In this document: positions 6,811 to 14,453 of the stretch, one piece after another
Layout: every line of letters starts with the position of its first letter
Numbering within the stretch: position 1 is the stretch's first letter
NCBI GenBank assembly: GCA_035560935.1
Contig: DATMYQ010000090.1
Coordinates: 1-27,315 of the forward strand
From: DATMYQ01 sp035560935
GTDB taxonomy: Bacteria; Bacillota; Negativicutes; Sporomusales; Sporomusaceae
DNA length: 27,315 nt
Direction of reading: 5' to 3'
Made by a program: the position numbers and the translations under genes
The notes under the pieces: generated by a model
The model's input: only the letters and a program-made list of their open reading frames with translations
Databases searched by the model: none
Told to the model about the DNA's origin: nothing

Positions 6811-9256
6811 TCGATTCACAGAACGGGCCCGCCGGGTACTGGTGTTGGCACAGAAGGAAGCAGCCGGTTTGGGGCATGGCTATATAGGAACAGAACATTT
6901 GTTGCTGGGGTTGTTGCAGGAGGGAGAAGGCGTGGCGGCTAAAGCACTGACTTCTCTGAATATTGATCTGCAAGCCGTCAGAGAGCAGGTCATTGAGATC
7001 GTGGGGCGAGGAGAAGGTGCCGGTCAGGAAATCGGTTATACTCCCCGGGCCAAAAAGATTATTGAACTGGCAATGGAAGAAGCATTGCGGTTGGAACACA
7101 ATTATGTGGGCACAGAGCATATATTGCTCGGTTTAATCCGGGAAGGCGAGGGTGTGGCAGCCCAGGTGCTGTCCAAAATGGGCGCAGATATCGGTCTGGT
7201 ACGGCAGCGTGTGATCGAGCTGTTAGGCGGATATGCTTTATCCGGACAGGCGCCGCAGCCCAAAGCTTCCGGGGCTGCCCACAAGGCCGGTGCGACGCCG
7301 TTATTGGACGAATTCGGTCGCGATTTGAATAAATTATCCCAGGCAGGAAAAGTAGATCCGGTGATTGGCCGCGAAAAGGAGATTGAACGTGTGATTCAAA
7401 TCCTGTGCCGACGGACTAAAAACAATCCGGTTCTGATTGGTGAGCCGGGAGTGGGAAAAACCGCTATTGCTGAAGGATTGGCTCAGCGTATTGTAGACAA
7501 TAAGGTGCCGGAGATTTTACGCGGTAAACGGATTATTTCGCTAAGTATGACTTCGCTTGTGGCGGGTACCAAATATCGGGGTGAATTTGAAGAACGGCTG
7601 AAAAAGCTGATTGATGAAGTTTGCGAGGCTACCGACATTATTTTGTTCATTGATGAATTGCATACCCTAATTGGCGCCGGAGCTGCGGAAGGGGCGGTGG
7701 ATGCCGCCAACATTCTGAAACCTGCTTTAGCCCGAGGGGAACTGCAAGCGATTGGTGCTACAACATTGGATGAGTATAAAAAGCATATCGAAAAAGATGC
7801 TGCCTTGGAACGACGTTTCCAGTCGGTTGTCGTGAACGAACCCAGCGTCAATGATGCCGTTGAAATTCTGAAAGGAATTCGTGATCGGTACGAAGCGTTT
7901 CATCGGGCACAAATTACCGATGAGGCGTTGGAAGCTGCCGTTAGTCTTTCTCATCGTTATATTTCTGACCGCTTTTTGCCGGACAAGGCGATTGACTTGA
8001 TGGATGAAGCGGCATCAAGGGCACGACTGCTTGCCTGCTGCGTTCCGCCGGACGTGAAAGAAATGGAAATGCGGTTGAATAAAGCACGGACGGAAAAGGA
8101 AGCGGCCATTGCCGGCCAGGAATTTGAACGGGCCGCTGCGTTGCGGGATCAGGAGCAGGAAGTGAAGGAAGAGTTGGAGAATCGTCACCGGGAATGGCGC
8201 CAGCGAGGGAATGACCGGATTGTGGTTACGGGTGAGGATATCGCACAGGTGGTATCGGCCTGGACTGGAGTTCCGGTGCAGAAATTGACCGAAGGAGAAT
8301 CAGAACGTTTGCTGAAACTGGAATCACTGTTGCACCAGCGGGTAATCGGTCAGCATGAGGCGGTGAAAGCAGTAGCGCGAGCCGTACGCCGGGCGCGGGC
8401 GGGATTAAAAGACCCAAAACGTCCCATTGGCTCCTTCGTATTTCTTGGACCGACCGGTGTCGGCAAAACAGAGTTGGCCCGGGCGTTGGCCGAAGCACTG
8501 TTTGGCGAGGAAAATTCTATGATCCGCCTTGATATGTCGGAGTATATGGAAAAGCATACGGTATCGCGTCTCCTTGGTGCTCCTCCCGGATATGTTGGTT
8601 ATGATGAGGGAGGTCAATTGACCGACGCAGTCAGAAGAAAGCCGTTTGCTGTTATTCTCTTAGATGAGATTGAAAAAGCTCATTCGGATGTATTTAATGT
8701 CTTGTTGCAGGTTTTGGAAGACGGAAGGTTGACGGATGGGCAGGGACGGACGGTGGATTTTAAAAACACGGTGATCATTATGACCTCCAACGTGGGATCA
8801 CAGCATCTGAAAACGGAAAATGGCGTGATGGGTTTTTTGTGCAGCTCGCAGGATGATTGTGATAAGGAAGTCAATCGAGCGGCCAAAAACAGAGTAACTG
8901 AAGAAGCTAAAAAAACATTTCGCCCCGAGTTTCTAAACCGCATTGATGAAATGATTGTATTTGACAATTTGCAGGATGTGGAATTGCAGCAGATCGTTAC
9001 GTTGATGCTGAAGGAAGTGGAACAGCGTTTGCAGCAGGCTAAGTTCAGCATTGAAGTCAGCGAAGCGGCGAGACAGGTTTTATTGCAAACCGGTCGGGAC
9101 TATGCGTACGGAGCACGGCCATTGCGGCGGGCTATCCAGAAAATGATCGAAGATGAACTTGCCGAAATGCTGTTGCAACGAACGGTAGCAGAAGGTGACG
9201 TGGTATTGGTGGATGCTGGTGAAGGCGGACAATTAAAATTCAGTGCAAAAACCTGA
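6803..9256 (+). CDS. clpC: ATP-dependent Clp protease ATP-binding subunit ClpC
   Basis: This Hsp100 unfoldase feeds arginine-phosphorylated and adaptor-delivered proteins to ClpP. The 817-residue product has the full family architecture: a double Clp-N repeat (about 1-145), AAA D1 with Walker A GEPGVGKT (213-220) and Walker B LFIDELHTLIGAG, and a UVR-containing middle region (EFERAAALRDQEQEVKEEL). D2 follows with Walker A GPTGVGKT (549-556), ILLDEIEKAH, and a C-terminal small domain. GGGAGGG precedes ATG 6803 by seven bases. Overlap with mcsB implies coupled translation. A strong hairpin-T-run follows 30 bases after the stop. ClpP is not in the window. Confidence 0.98.
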   Translation: MFNRFTERARRVLVLAQKEAAGLGHGYIGTEHLLLGLLQEGEGVAAKALTSLNIDLQAVREQVIEIVGRGEGAGQEIGYTPRAKKIIELAMEEALRLEHNYVGTEHILLGLIREGEGVAAQVLSKMGADIGLVRQRVIELLGGYALSGQAPQPKASGAAHKAGATPLLDEFGRDLNKLSQAGKVDPVIGREKEIERVIQILCRRTKNNPVLIGEPGVGKTAIAEGLAQRIVDNKVPEILRGKRIISLSMTSLVAGTKYRGEFEERLKKLIDEVCEATDIILFIDELHTLIGAGAAEGAVDAANILKPALARGELQAIGATTLDEYKKHIEKDAALERRFQSVVVNEPSVNDAVEILKGIRDRYEAFHRAQITDEALEAAVSLSHRYISDRFLPDKAIDLMDEAASRARLLACCVPPDVKEMEMRLNKARTEKEAAIAGQEFERAAALRDQEQEVKEELENRHREWRQRGNDRIVVTGEDIAQVVSAWTGVPVQKLTEGESERLLKLESLLHQRVIGQHEAVKAVARAVRRARAGLKDPKRPIGSFVFLGPTGVGKTELARALAEALFGEENSMIRLDMSEYMEKHTVSRLLGAPPGYVGYDEGGQLTDAVRRKPFAVILLDEIEKAHSDVFNVLLQVLEDGRLTDGQGRTVDFKNTVIIMTSNVGSQHLKTENGVMGFLCSSQDDCDKEVNRAAKNRVTEEAKKTFRPEFLNRIDEMIVFDNLQDVELQQIVTLMLKEVEQRLQQAKFSIEVSEAARQVLLQTGRDYAYGARPLRRAIQKMIEDELAEMLLQRTVAEGDVVLVDAGEGGQLKFSAKT

Positions 9257-9285
9257 AAAAGCAGGAAAATGTTTAGCTTATAACG

Positions 9286-9327
9286 AAAGCACTCCATTAT
9301 CTGAAAATAGATAATGGAGTGCTTTTT
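9286..9327 (+). terminator. Strong Rho-independent terminator after clpC
   Basis: A 17-bp perfect stem (9286-9302 with 9309-9325), 6-base loop and T5 run. It ends the CtsR operon. The radA ribosome site starts only about 9 bases later, leaving no room for a promoter between them. Confidence 0.92.
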
Positions 9328-9349
9328 GCGTAGAGAAAGGAGCGACCGG

Positions 9350-10711
9350 TTGTCGAAAAGTAAAGTACAATTTGTTTGTCAGGAGTGCGGCTATGATTCG
9401 CCCAAATGGCTTGGCCGCTGTCCTGGTTGTGGTGTTTGGAACAGTATGAGTGAAGAAGTGGTGCATAAAACGGAACGCGGTCTTAAAACGGCCGCTGTAG
9501 CGGCTAAACCTTGCTTGCTGTCATCGGTTGATATGGCATCCGTTCCCCGGCGGGAGACGGGAATTTGTGAGTTTGACCGGGTGCTGGGTGGAGGTATCGT
9601 ACCTGGGGCATTACTGCTGATTGGGGGCGACCCGGGAATTGGCAAATCCACGCTGCTGTTGCAGGTGGCTATGGGTGTCGGTCAGCGTTATGGCACTGTA
9701 TTATACGTTTCCGGTGAAGAATCGGCGGCGCAGACAAGATTGAGGGCGGAACGATTGGGGCCGTTGGGAGATTCGCTGCTGGTGATGACAGAAACCAATC
9801 TGGATGCGGTACTGGCGGCAGCTTCAGCGCATTCCCCAGTTTTTCTGGTCATTGATTCCATTCAGACGATGTTTTGCCCGGAAATTCCTTCGGCACCGGG
9901 AACGGTGAGCCAAGTGAGGGAATCTACCGGTCGCTTGTTACGTTTCGCCAAAGAAAGCGGTGTTCCCACGGCTATTATTGGCCATGTGACCAAAGATGGC
10001 AATATTGCCGGACCGCGGCTGTTAGAGCACATGGTGGACGTGGTTCTTTACTTCGAAGGTGAGCGCAGCTACGCATTCCGGGTATTGCGAGCCATGAAAA
10101 ATCGCTTTGGTTCCACCAGTGAGAGTGGGTTGTTTGCCATGGAGGAAAATGGGCTGATTGAAGTGGATAATCCGTCCGGGGTATTGTTAGCCGAACGCCC
10201 TCAGGGAGTCCCGGGTTCGGCGGTGTTGGCGTGTATGGAAGGAGCCAGGCCGTTGTTGCTTGAAATGCAGGCTTTGGTCAGCACTACCTGTTTTGGGATG
10301 CCCCGGCGGATGGCAGCGGGTTTTGACGGAAACCGTTTGATTTTATTGATGGCGGTGTTGGAAAAAAGAGTGGGTTTAGCATTGGCAAATCAGGATGCCT
10401 ATGTGAATGCTGTAGGGGGATTGAAAGTAACGGAACCGGCGGCCGACTTACCGGTGGCGTTGGCACTGATCTCCAGCTTCCGTAACAAGGTGATTGCTCC
10501 GGATACCGTAATATTAGGCGAGGTAGGTCTGACGGGAGAAGTGCGTATGGTTGGCCGGGTGGAACAGCGGATTCAGGAAGCGGTTCGCCTGGGCTTCACA
10601 CGACTGGTTATTCCCAAAGGAAATTTGGCCGGACTGAAAACAAGCCGTGAAGGTCTGGCACTGGTGGGGGTCAGCAACGTGACGGAAGCGATGGAGGAGG
10701 TGTTTCTATGA
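9350..10711 (+). CDS. radA: DNA repair protein RadA (Sms)
   Basis: RadA is a RecA-like hexameric helicase that promotes branch migration in homologous recombination. From TTG 9350 the 453-residue protein shows the N-terminal C4 zinc finger (Cys10, 13, 24, 27 in QECGYDSPKWLGRCPGC). The RecA core has Walker A GGDPGIGKST (Lys99), followed by the RadA-specific KNRFG motif (250-254) and a Lon-like C-terminal domain. The open frame reaches an ATG at 9314, but that lies within the clpC terminator. The TTG has AAAGGAG seven bases upstream and matches the family N-terminus, so I chose it. The stop overlaps the disA start (ATGA). Its promoter is unclear: read-through from clpC or an internal start. Confidence 0.95.
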   Translation: MSKSKVQFVCQECGYDSPKWLGRCPGCGVWNSMSEEVVHKTERGLKTAAVAAKPCLLSSVDMASVPRRETGICEFDRVLGGGIVPGALLLIGGDPGIGKSTLLLQVAMGVGQRYGTVLYVSGEESAAQTRLRAERLGPLGDSLLVMTETNLDAVLAAASAHSPVFLVIDSIQTMFCPEIPSAPGTVSQVRESTGRLLRFAKESGVPTAIIGHVTKDGNIAGPRLLEHMVDVVLYFEGERSYAFRVLRAMKNRFGSTSESGLFAMEENGLIEVDNPSGVLLAERPQGVPGSAVLACMEGARPLLLEMQALVSTTCFGMPRRMAAGFDGNRLILLMAVLEKRVGLALANQDAYVNAVGGLKVTEPAADLPVALALISSFRNKVIAPDTVILGEVGLTGEVRMVGRVEQRIQEAVRLGFTRLVIPKGNLAGLKTSREGLALVGVSNVTEAMEEVFL

Positions 10712-11790
10712 TGAAAGCGCCGGCGGAAAAACTATGGGATACACGTTTTATTAAAACTATCAAAGCGTTGGCGCCAGGAACCACGTTGCGTGAAGGACTG
10801 GAAAATGTATTGCGGGCCAAAATGGGAGCTTTGGTGGTGATCGGTGATGCACCGGCAGTGCTTACGGTAGTGGATGGAGGGTTTACTATTCACTCGGATT
10901 TTACTCCGGCGGGTTTTTACGAATTGGCTAAGATGGATGGCGCACTGGTTCTATCCAGCGACGCCAGGCGAATTATTTATGCTAATGCCCAGTTAGTTCC
11001 TGATTCGACGATCACAACATCCGAAACTGGGACCCGTCACCGGACTGCGGAGCGGGTGGCAAAACAAACCGGTGCACCGACCATTGCCATTTCGCAGCGG
11101 CGGAATATTATTACTCTATACCTTGGAAGTTTGCGTTATACTTTACGGGATATTACCGTGATCCGCAGTAGGGCGGATCAGGCATTGCAAACGCTGGAAA
11201 AATATCGGGCGGTTTTGCAAACCGGCATGATTGCGCTGAATGCGTTGGAATTTGAAGATATGACAACGCTGGGCGATGTGGCGGCAGTTCTGATCCGGGC
11301 GGAACAAGTTCGGCGAATCTCGCTGGAAGTGGGCCGGAATATTATTGAACTGGGCAGCGAAGGCCGTTTGGTCAGTATGCAGATGGATGAACTGGGATCC
11401 GATAAAGACGAAGTAGGATTGCTGATAAAAGACTATTACCATGAGAACGAGGCCAGGAGCTGTGACGCAGCGGCGGAACAACTGGCAGCTTTGCCGGAAG
11501 AAAATCTGGAACCGGGATATATATGTCGCATCTTGGGATATGGTGCGGCTGTTCATGTGATGGATACCCCGGTGATTCCACGGGGATTCAGAGTGTTGAA
11601 CGGTATAAACCGATTGCCGCCGGCGGTCATTGACAATCTGGTGGCGCAATTTACTACTTTACCTCGGATTTATGCTGCGACGCTCGAAGCTTTGGATGAT
11701 GTGGAAGGAATCGGCGAAGTTCGGGCTAAGGCGATTAAAGACGGGCTAAAACGGTTAAGAGAGCAGTCATTGTTGGATCGGTTAAGTTGA
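10708..11790 (+). CDS. disA: DNA integrity scanning diadenylate cyclase DisA
   Basis: DisA makes c-di-AMP from two ATP and pauses at branched DNA, linking genome integrity to signalling. The 360-residue protein has an N-terminal DAC domain with D77-G-A79 and R110-H-R112-T, the catalytic motifs at the positions known from Bacillus and Thermotoga DisA. A helical linker follows, then a C-terminal helix-hairpin-helix DNA-binding region (about 300-360, DDVEGIGEVRAKAIKDGL). GGAGGAGG lies seven bases before ATG 10708; a second ATG follows directly. It overlaps radA by four bases. RadA is known to act with DisA in Bacillus, so co-expression makes sense. Confidence 0.97.
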   Translation: MMKAPAEKLWDTRFIKTIKALAPGTTLREGLENVLRAKMGALVVIGDAPAVLTVVDGGFTIHSDFTPAGFYELAKMDGALVLSSDARRIIYANAQLVPDSTITTSETGTRHRTAERVAKQTGAPTIAISQRRNIITLYLGSLRYTLRDITVIRSRADQALQTLEKYRAVLQTGMIALNALEFEDMTTLGDVAAVLIRAEQVRRISLEVGRNIIELGSEGRLVSMQMDELGSDKDEVGLLIKDYYHENEARSCDAAAEQLAALPEENLEPGYICRILGYGAAVHVMDTPVIPRGFRVLNGINRLPPAVIDNLVAQFTTLPRIYAATLEALDDVEGIGEVRAKAIKDGLKRLREQSLLDRLS

Positions 11791-11883
11791 CAAAAACACG
11801 AATAAAACGGTCTTATTTTTCCTTACTATGCTATTGTGGGGGGCTTTCAATTCATAAAAAAATCGCCCCTGGAGGCGGTTGCT

Positions 11884-11921
11884 AAAATAACCGTCAGCGT
11901 CCGGCCGCTGACGGTTATTTT
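11884..11921. terminator. Bidirectional terminator between disA and the minus-strand gene
   Basis: A 16-bp perfect inverted repeat (11884-11899 with 11906-11921, loop TCCGGC) has A4 at one edge and T4 at the other. It lies between two convergent genes and can serve both strands. Confidence 0.9.
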
Positions 11922-11939
11922 ATAACAGTAATAGAGTCG

Positions 11940-12335
11940 TCACGACAGATGAAAAGCTCCCAGGGTTTTGATGTCGGTGTATTCATTGCTCATGACGTCG
12001 TGTAATTTTACTCCGGTCAGGTTGCAAAGCGCCGCCAGATAAAAGAGACTATGGCCTAGTTCTTTGGAAATAATTTCGCGACAATGTTCGCAGGGGGCAC
12101 CGGAAAGGTGTGAGGACATGTGCTGTTTCAGGTCGCTGTAACTTGTTTCAGGAGGGATTTGTTGCCGGCTGGCGGCAATCTGGACGCAACCACATTCGGT
12201 AACGGATTTCGCAATGGCGCGATTGACCCGGGCGGTTGCTTCCTGATATTTTGTCAGCACATCAATGACGCTACGGTGGCGGATTAAATATTCATCAACG
12301 GCAGATTGAAAGTCGGAACAACAATTTGCATGCAT
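11940..12335 (-). CDS. Conserved protein with MazG-like C-terminal helices and CxxC pair, function unknown
   Basis: I do not recognise a characterised function. The 131-residue product is mostly helical. Its C-terminal part (SKELGHSLFYLAALCNLTGVKLHDVMSNEY) resembles the EELGDVLFYLAALA-type helix pair of MazG-like nucleotide pyrophosphohydrolases, but the acidic metal-binding residues are thin here (His replaces the usual Asp). Two cysteine pairs (ECGC and CEHC) and an N-terminal Cys-Cys suggest a metal or redox site. I recall similar proteins beside carD/disA in clostridia under a DUF label, but cannot verify it. The frame opens at GTG 12347; ATG 12335 is preferred because GAGGTG (12345-12350) is nine bases upstream and the promoter at 12362-12391 would leave too short a leader otherwise. 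Confidence 0.75.
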   Translation of the reverse strand: MHANCCSDFQSAVDEYLIRHRSVIDVLTKYQEATARVNRAIAKSVTECGCVQIAASRQQIPPETSYSDLKQHMSSHLSGAPCEHCREIISKELGHSLFYLAALCNLTGVKLHDVMSNEYTDIKTLGAFHLS

Positions 12336-12361
12336 AAAAGGGAACACCTCACTTCGCCTTA

Positions 12362-12391
12362 ATTATATAAAGTGCTATCAGTAATTGTCAA
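12362..12391 (-). promoter_or_regulatory. Consensus promoter of the MazG-like gene
   Basis: On the minus strand TTGACA (12386-12391) and TATAAT (12362-12367) match consensus exactly with an 18-base spacer. Transcription would start near 12355, about 20 bases before ATG 12335. Confidence 0.85.
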
Positions 12392-12458
12392 TGCCATTCG
12401 CAGGAGTGAACAAATAACATGATAATTGCGTAAATTACGGAAATTGTTTATTTATTGA

Positions 12459-12488
12459 TTGACAATAACAATTATGCTGTGCTAAAAT
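12459..12488 (+). promoter_or_regulatory. carD promoter P1
   Basis: TTGACA (12459-12464) and TAAAAT (12483-12488), 18-base spacer. Back to back with the minus-strand promoter at 12362-12391. Confidence 0.75.
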
Positions 12489-12495
12489 TAACGAT

Positions 12496-12524
12496 TTGAC
12501 AAAAAGATAGTTTTGTGATAAGGT
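12496..12524 (+). promoter_or_regulatory. Candidate carD promoter P2 with extended -10
   Basis: TTGACA (12496-12501), 17-base spacer and TAAGGT (12519-12524) preceded by TGA, an extended -10 arrangement. It would start transcription close to the carD ribosome site, giving a very short leader. Confidence 0.5.
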
Positions 12525-12549
12525 TATAACATTGGTGGGGGGTGGAATG

Positions 12550-13044
12550 ATGCTGATGGTTGGGGATAAAGTTGTTTACCCAATGCATGGAGCGGGTGTA
12601 ATCGAAGCTATTGAAGAGCACGAAGTGCTGGGACAGCGACAATTATATTATATATTGACCATGCCGTATGGTGGAATGAAAGTGATGATACCTCTCAACA
12701 ATGTTGCTAATATTGGTTTGCGGGAGGTTATCAGCGAACCGGAAGTGGGTCGTGTGGAAACGATTCTGCGGACGGTGTCACTGCCAACGATCGCCAGTTG
12801 GAATCGACGATTTAATGCGAATTTAGGTAAAATCAAGAGCGGGAGTATTTTTGAGGTGGCAGAAGTCGTTAGCAATCTGATGCGGCAAGATCGCCAGAAG
12901 AAACTGTCAACCGGTGAACGACGCCTGCTGGATACGGCACAACATATTTTGGTCAGCGAATTAGTTCTGGCCTGCAATAAGGACGCGGTCAGCGTAGAGG
13001 CTTGGATACAAAGTTTGCTGGAGGAAAATACGCCAGGTAACTGA
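12550..13044 (+). CDS. carD: CarD family transcriptional regulator
   Basis: CarD-type proteins bind the RNA polymerase beta subunit through a Tudor-like domain and stabilise open complexes, affecting rRNA and stress genes. The product begins MLMVGDKVVYPMHGAGVI, the family's polymerase-interacting domain (about 1-65), followed by a helical DNA-binding domain containing MRQDRQKKLSTGERRLLDTA. Several in-frame starts exist: TTG 12532, GTG 12535, ATG 12547, ATG 12550 and ATG 12556. ATG 12550 sits seven bases after the G6 ribosome site at 12537-12542 and best fits the usual N-terminus, giving 164 residues. It is monocistronic, between two promoters and a terminator. Confidence 0.93.
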   Translation: MLMVGDKVVYPMHGAGVIEAIEEHEVLGQRQLYYILTMPYGGMKVMIPLNNVANIGLREVISEPEVGRVETILRTVSLPTIASWNRRFNANLGKIKSGSIFEVAEVVSNLMRQDRQKKLSTGERRLLDTAQHILVSELVLACNKDAVSVEAWIQSLLEENTPGN

Positions 13045-13057
13045 CGTATTTTTTTTG
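13025..13057 (+). terminator. Terminator overlapping the carD stop codon
   Basis: AAAATACG (13025-13032) pairs with CGTATTTT (13045-13052), with an inner CAG/CTG stem and a GTAA loop, followed by a T run to 13056. The last carD codons form the left arm. Confidence 0.85.
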
Positions 13058-13143
13058 TTCCTTTCCTTTTCTTTCTTTGGGGACATTCAAATGTTATAAA
13101 AAACGCGAATTTGGTATAGATTTCCTAAAGACGTAAATAGCAC

Positions 13144-13172
13144 TTGTTGCTGGAAGAAAAGTCGGTTATAAT
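13144..13172 (+). promoter_or_regulatory. Promoter of yacL
   Basis: TTGTTG (13144-13149), 17-base spacer, perfect TATAAT (13167-13172). Its position argues against the upstream in-frame start at 13144 and for ATG 13207. Confidence 0.72.
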
Positions 13173-13206
13173 TCTAAGTATCTATACACAGAAAGGTGGT
13201 GAATGC

Positions 13207-14340
13207 ATGATTGATAAAGTGTTGCGATTAACCATTACAGTTGTGTCAGCCATCGTGGGACTCATTACCACGGATCGGATTATTCCACTGCTAGCGGCCA
13301 TTATTGGTGAGGACTTTTTACGGGTGGGAGTATTCGGTATTACGATGACCACCATTTTAACCTTTATTTTTGGCGGGCTGGCCGGCGGAATTATTGGCTT
13401 TATCGTAGCGCCGTTATTGATTAGGCAGCTGTGGCAATTTACCTACTGGGTGGAGCTGCGGTTAAACAAGATGCCGGTTATTGAAGTAGTCACCGGTGCG
13501 GCGGGTTTAGCTATCGGACTTATAATTTCTAATTTATTGGGTTCTGCATTTTTACCGATTCCAATCGTTGGCAAGTATATTCCGTTACTGCTAAGTATTA
13601 TACTGGGCTATCTGGGAATCAGTGTGGCGATTCGCAAACGTGAAGAACTATCTAACCTGTTTAATGGCTGGAACTGGTTTCGGGGAGCGAAAGACGGCAA
13701 GGAAAAAAACAGAGAAAAGGTTGCCGGCGTATATCAGTATAAAATTTTGGATACCAGCGTGATTATTGATGGGCGGATTGCGGATATCTGTAAAAGTGGT
13801 TTCATTGAAGGAACGCTGTTAATCCCGGTATTTGTCCTGGAAGAATTGCAACATATCGCCGACTCTTCCGACTTGCTGAAGCGCAACCGGGGACGACGGG
13901 GCTTGGATATTCTCAATCGAATACAAAAAGAACTGGATGTTGCGGTCCAGATTGATAACCGGGATTTCGACGACATTGCGGAGGTAGATTCCAAACTGGT
14001 GAAATTGGGACAAGTGTTGGAAGCTAAGATTATCACCAATGATTACAATTTGAATAAAGTAGCGGAACTTCAAGGCGTACCGGTACTCAATATCAACGAA
14101 TTGTCCAACGCCGTGAAGCCGGTGGTGCTGCCGGGTGAAGAAATGACCGTGCATGTGGTGAAAGACGGCAAGGAATTTGGCCAGGGCGTCGCTTACTTGG
14201 ATGACGGGACGATGATTGTGGTTGATGGCGGTAAGAAGCACATGGGAGAAATGGTGGGAGTTCTGGTTACTTCTGTACTGCAAACAGCGGCCGGCAGAAT
14301 GATTTTTGCCAAACCCAAGTCAATGGAACGGACGTTGTGA
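13207..14340 (+). CDS. yacL: Membrane-anchored PIN-TRAM domain protein (YacL family)
   Basis: The 377-residue protein has four predicted hydrophobic segments in its first ~130 residues. A PIN nuclease-like domain follows (about 178-290: KILDTSVIIDGRIADI, EELQHIADSS, ITNDYNLNKVAEL, with conserved acidic residues), then a C-terminal TRAM RNA-binding domain (about 315-370). This is the YacL architecture of Bacillus. A membrane-tethered RNase role is likely by domain content, but the substrate is not known to me. The open frame extends to 13144, but ATG 13207 has AAAGGTGG about seven bases upstream and a promoter at 13144-13172. The location between carD and ispD is conserved in Firmicutes. Confidence 0.93.
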   Translation: MIDKVLRLTITVVSAIVGLITTDRIIPLLAAIIGEDFLRVGVFGITMTTILTFIFGGLAGGIIGFIVAPLLIRQLWQFTYWVELRLNKMPVIEVVTGAAGLAIGLIISNLLGSAFLPIPIVGKYIPLLLSIILGYLGISVAIRKREELSNLFNGWNWFRGAKDGKEKNREKVAGVYQYKILDTSVIIDGRIADICKSGFIEGTLLIPVFVLEELQHIADSSDLLKRNRGRRGLDILNRIQKELDVAVQIDNRDFDDIAEVDSKLVKLGQVLEAKIITNDYNLNKVAELQGVPVLNINELSNAVKPVVLPGEEMTVHVVKDGKEFGQGVAYLDDGTMIVVDGGKKHMGEMVGVLVTSVLQTAAGRMIFAKPKSMERTL

Positions 14341-14347
14341 TGATTTC

Positions 14348-14384
14348 GCAAAACCTTCGGCCCGGATGTGGACGGAGGTTTTGC
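14348..14384 (+). terminator. Terminator-like hairpin between yacL and ispDF
   Basis: A 12-bp stem with one G-T pair (14348-14359 with 14373-14384) begins 8 bases after the yacL stop. It lacks a T run after the stem, so termination may be partial, letting ispDF be expressed by read-through. I see no clear promoter between it and ispDF. Confidence 0.45.
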
Positions 14385-14453
14385 TTATGATGCGGGAGTG
14401 GGCTGATTTGTATAATATCCTGCGGAATACACGAAGAAGGATGTGGCGGAAAA

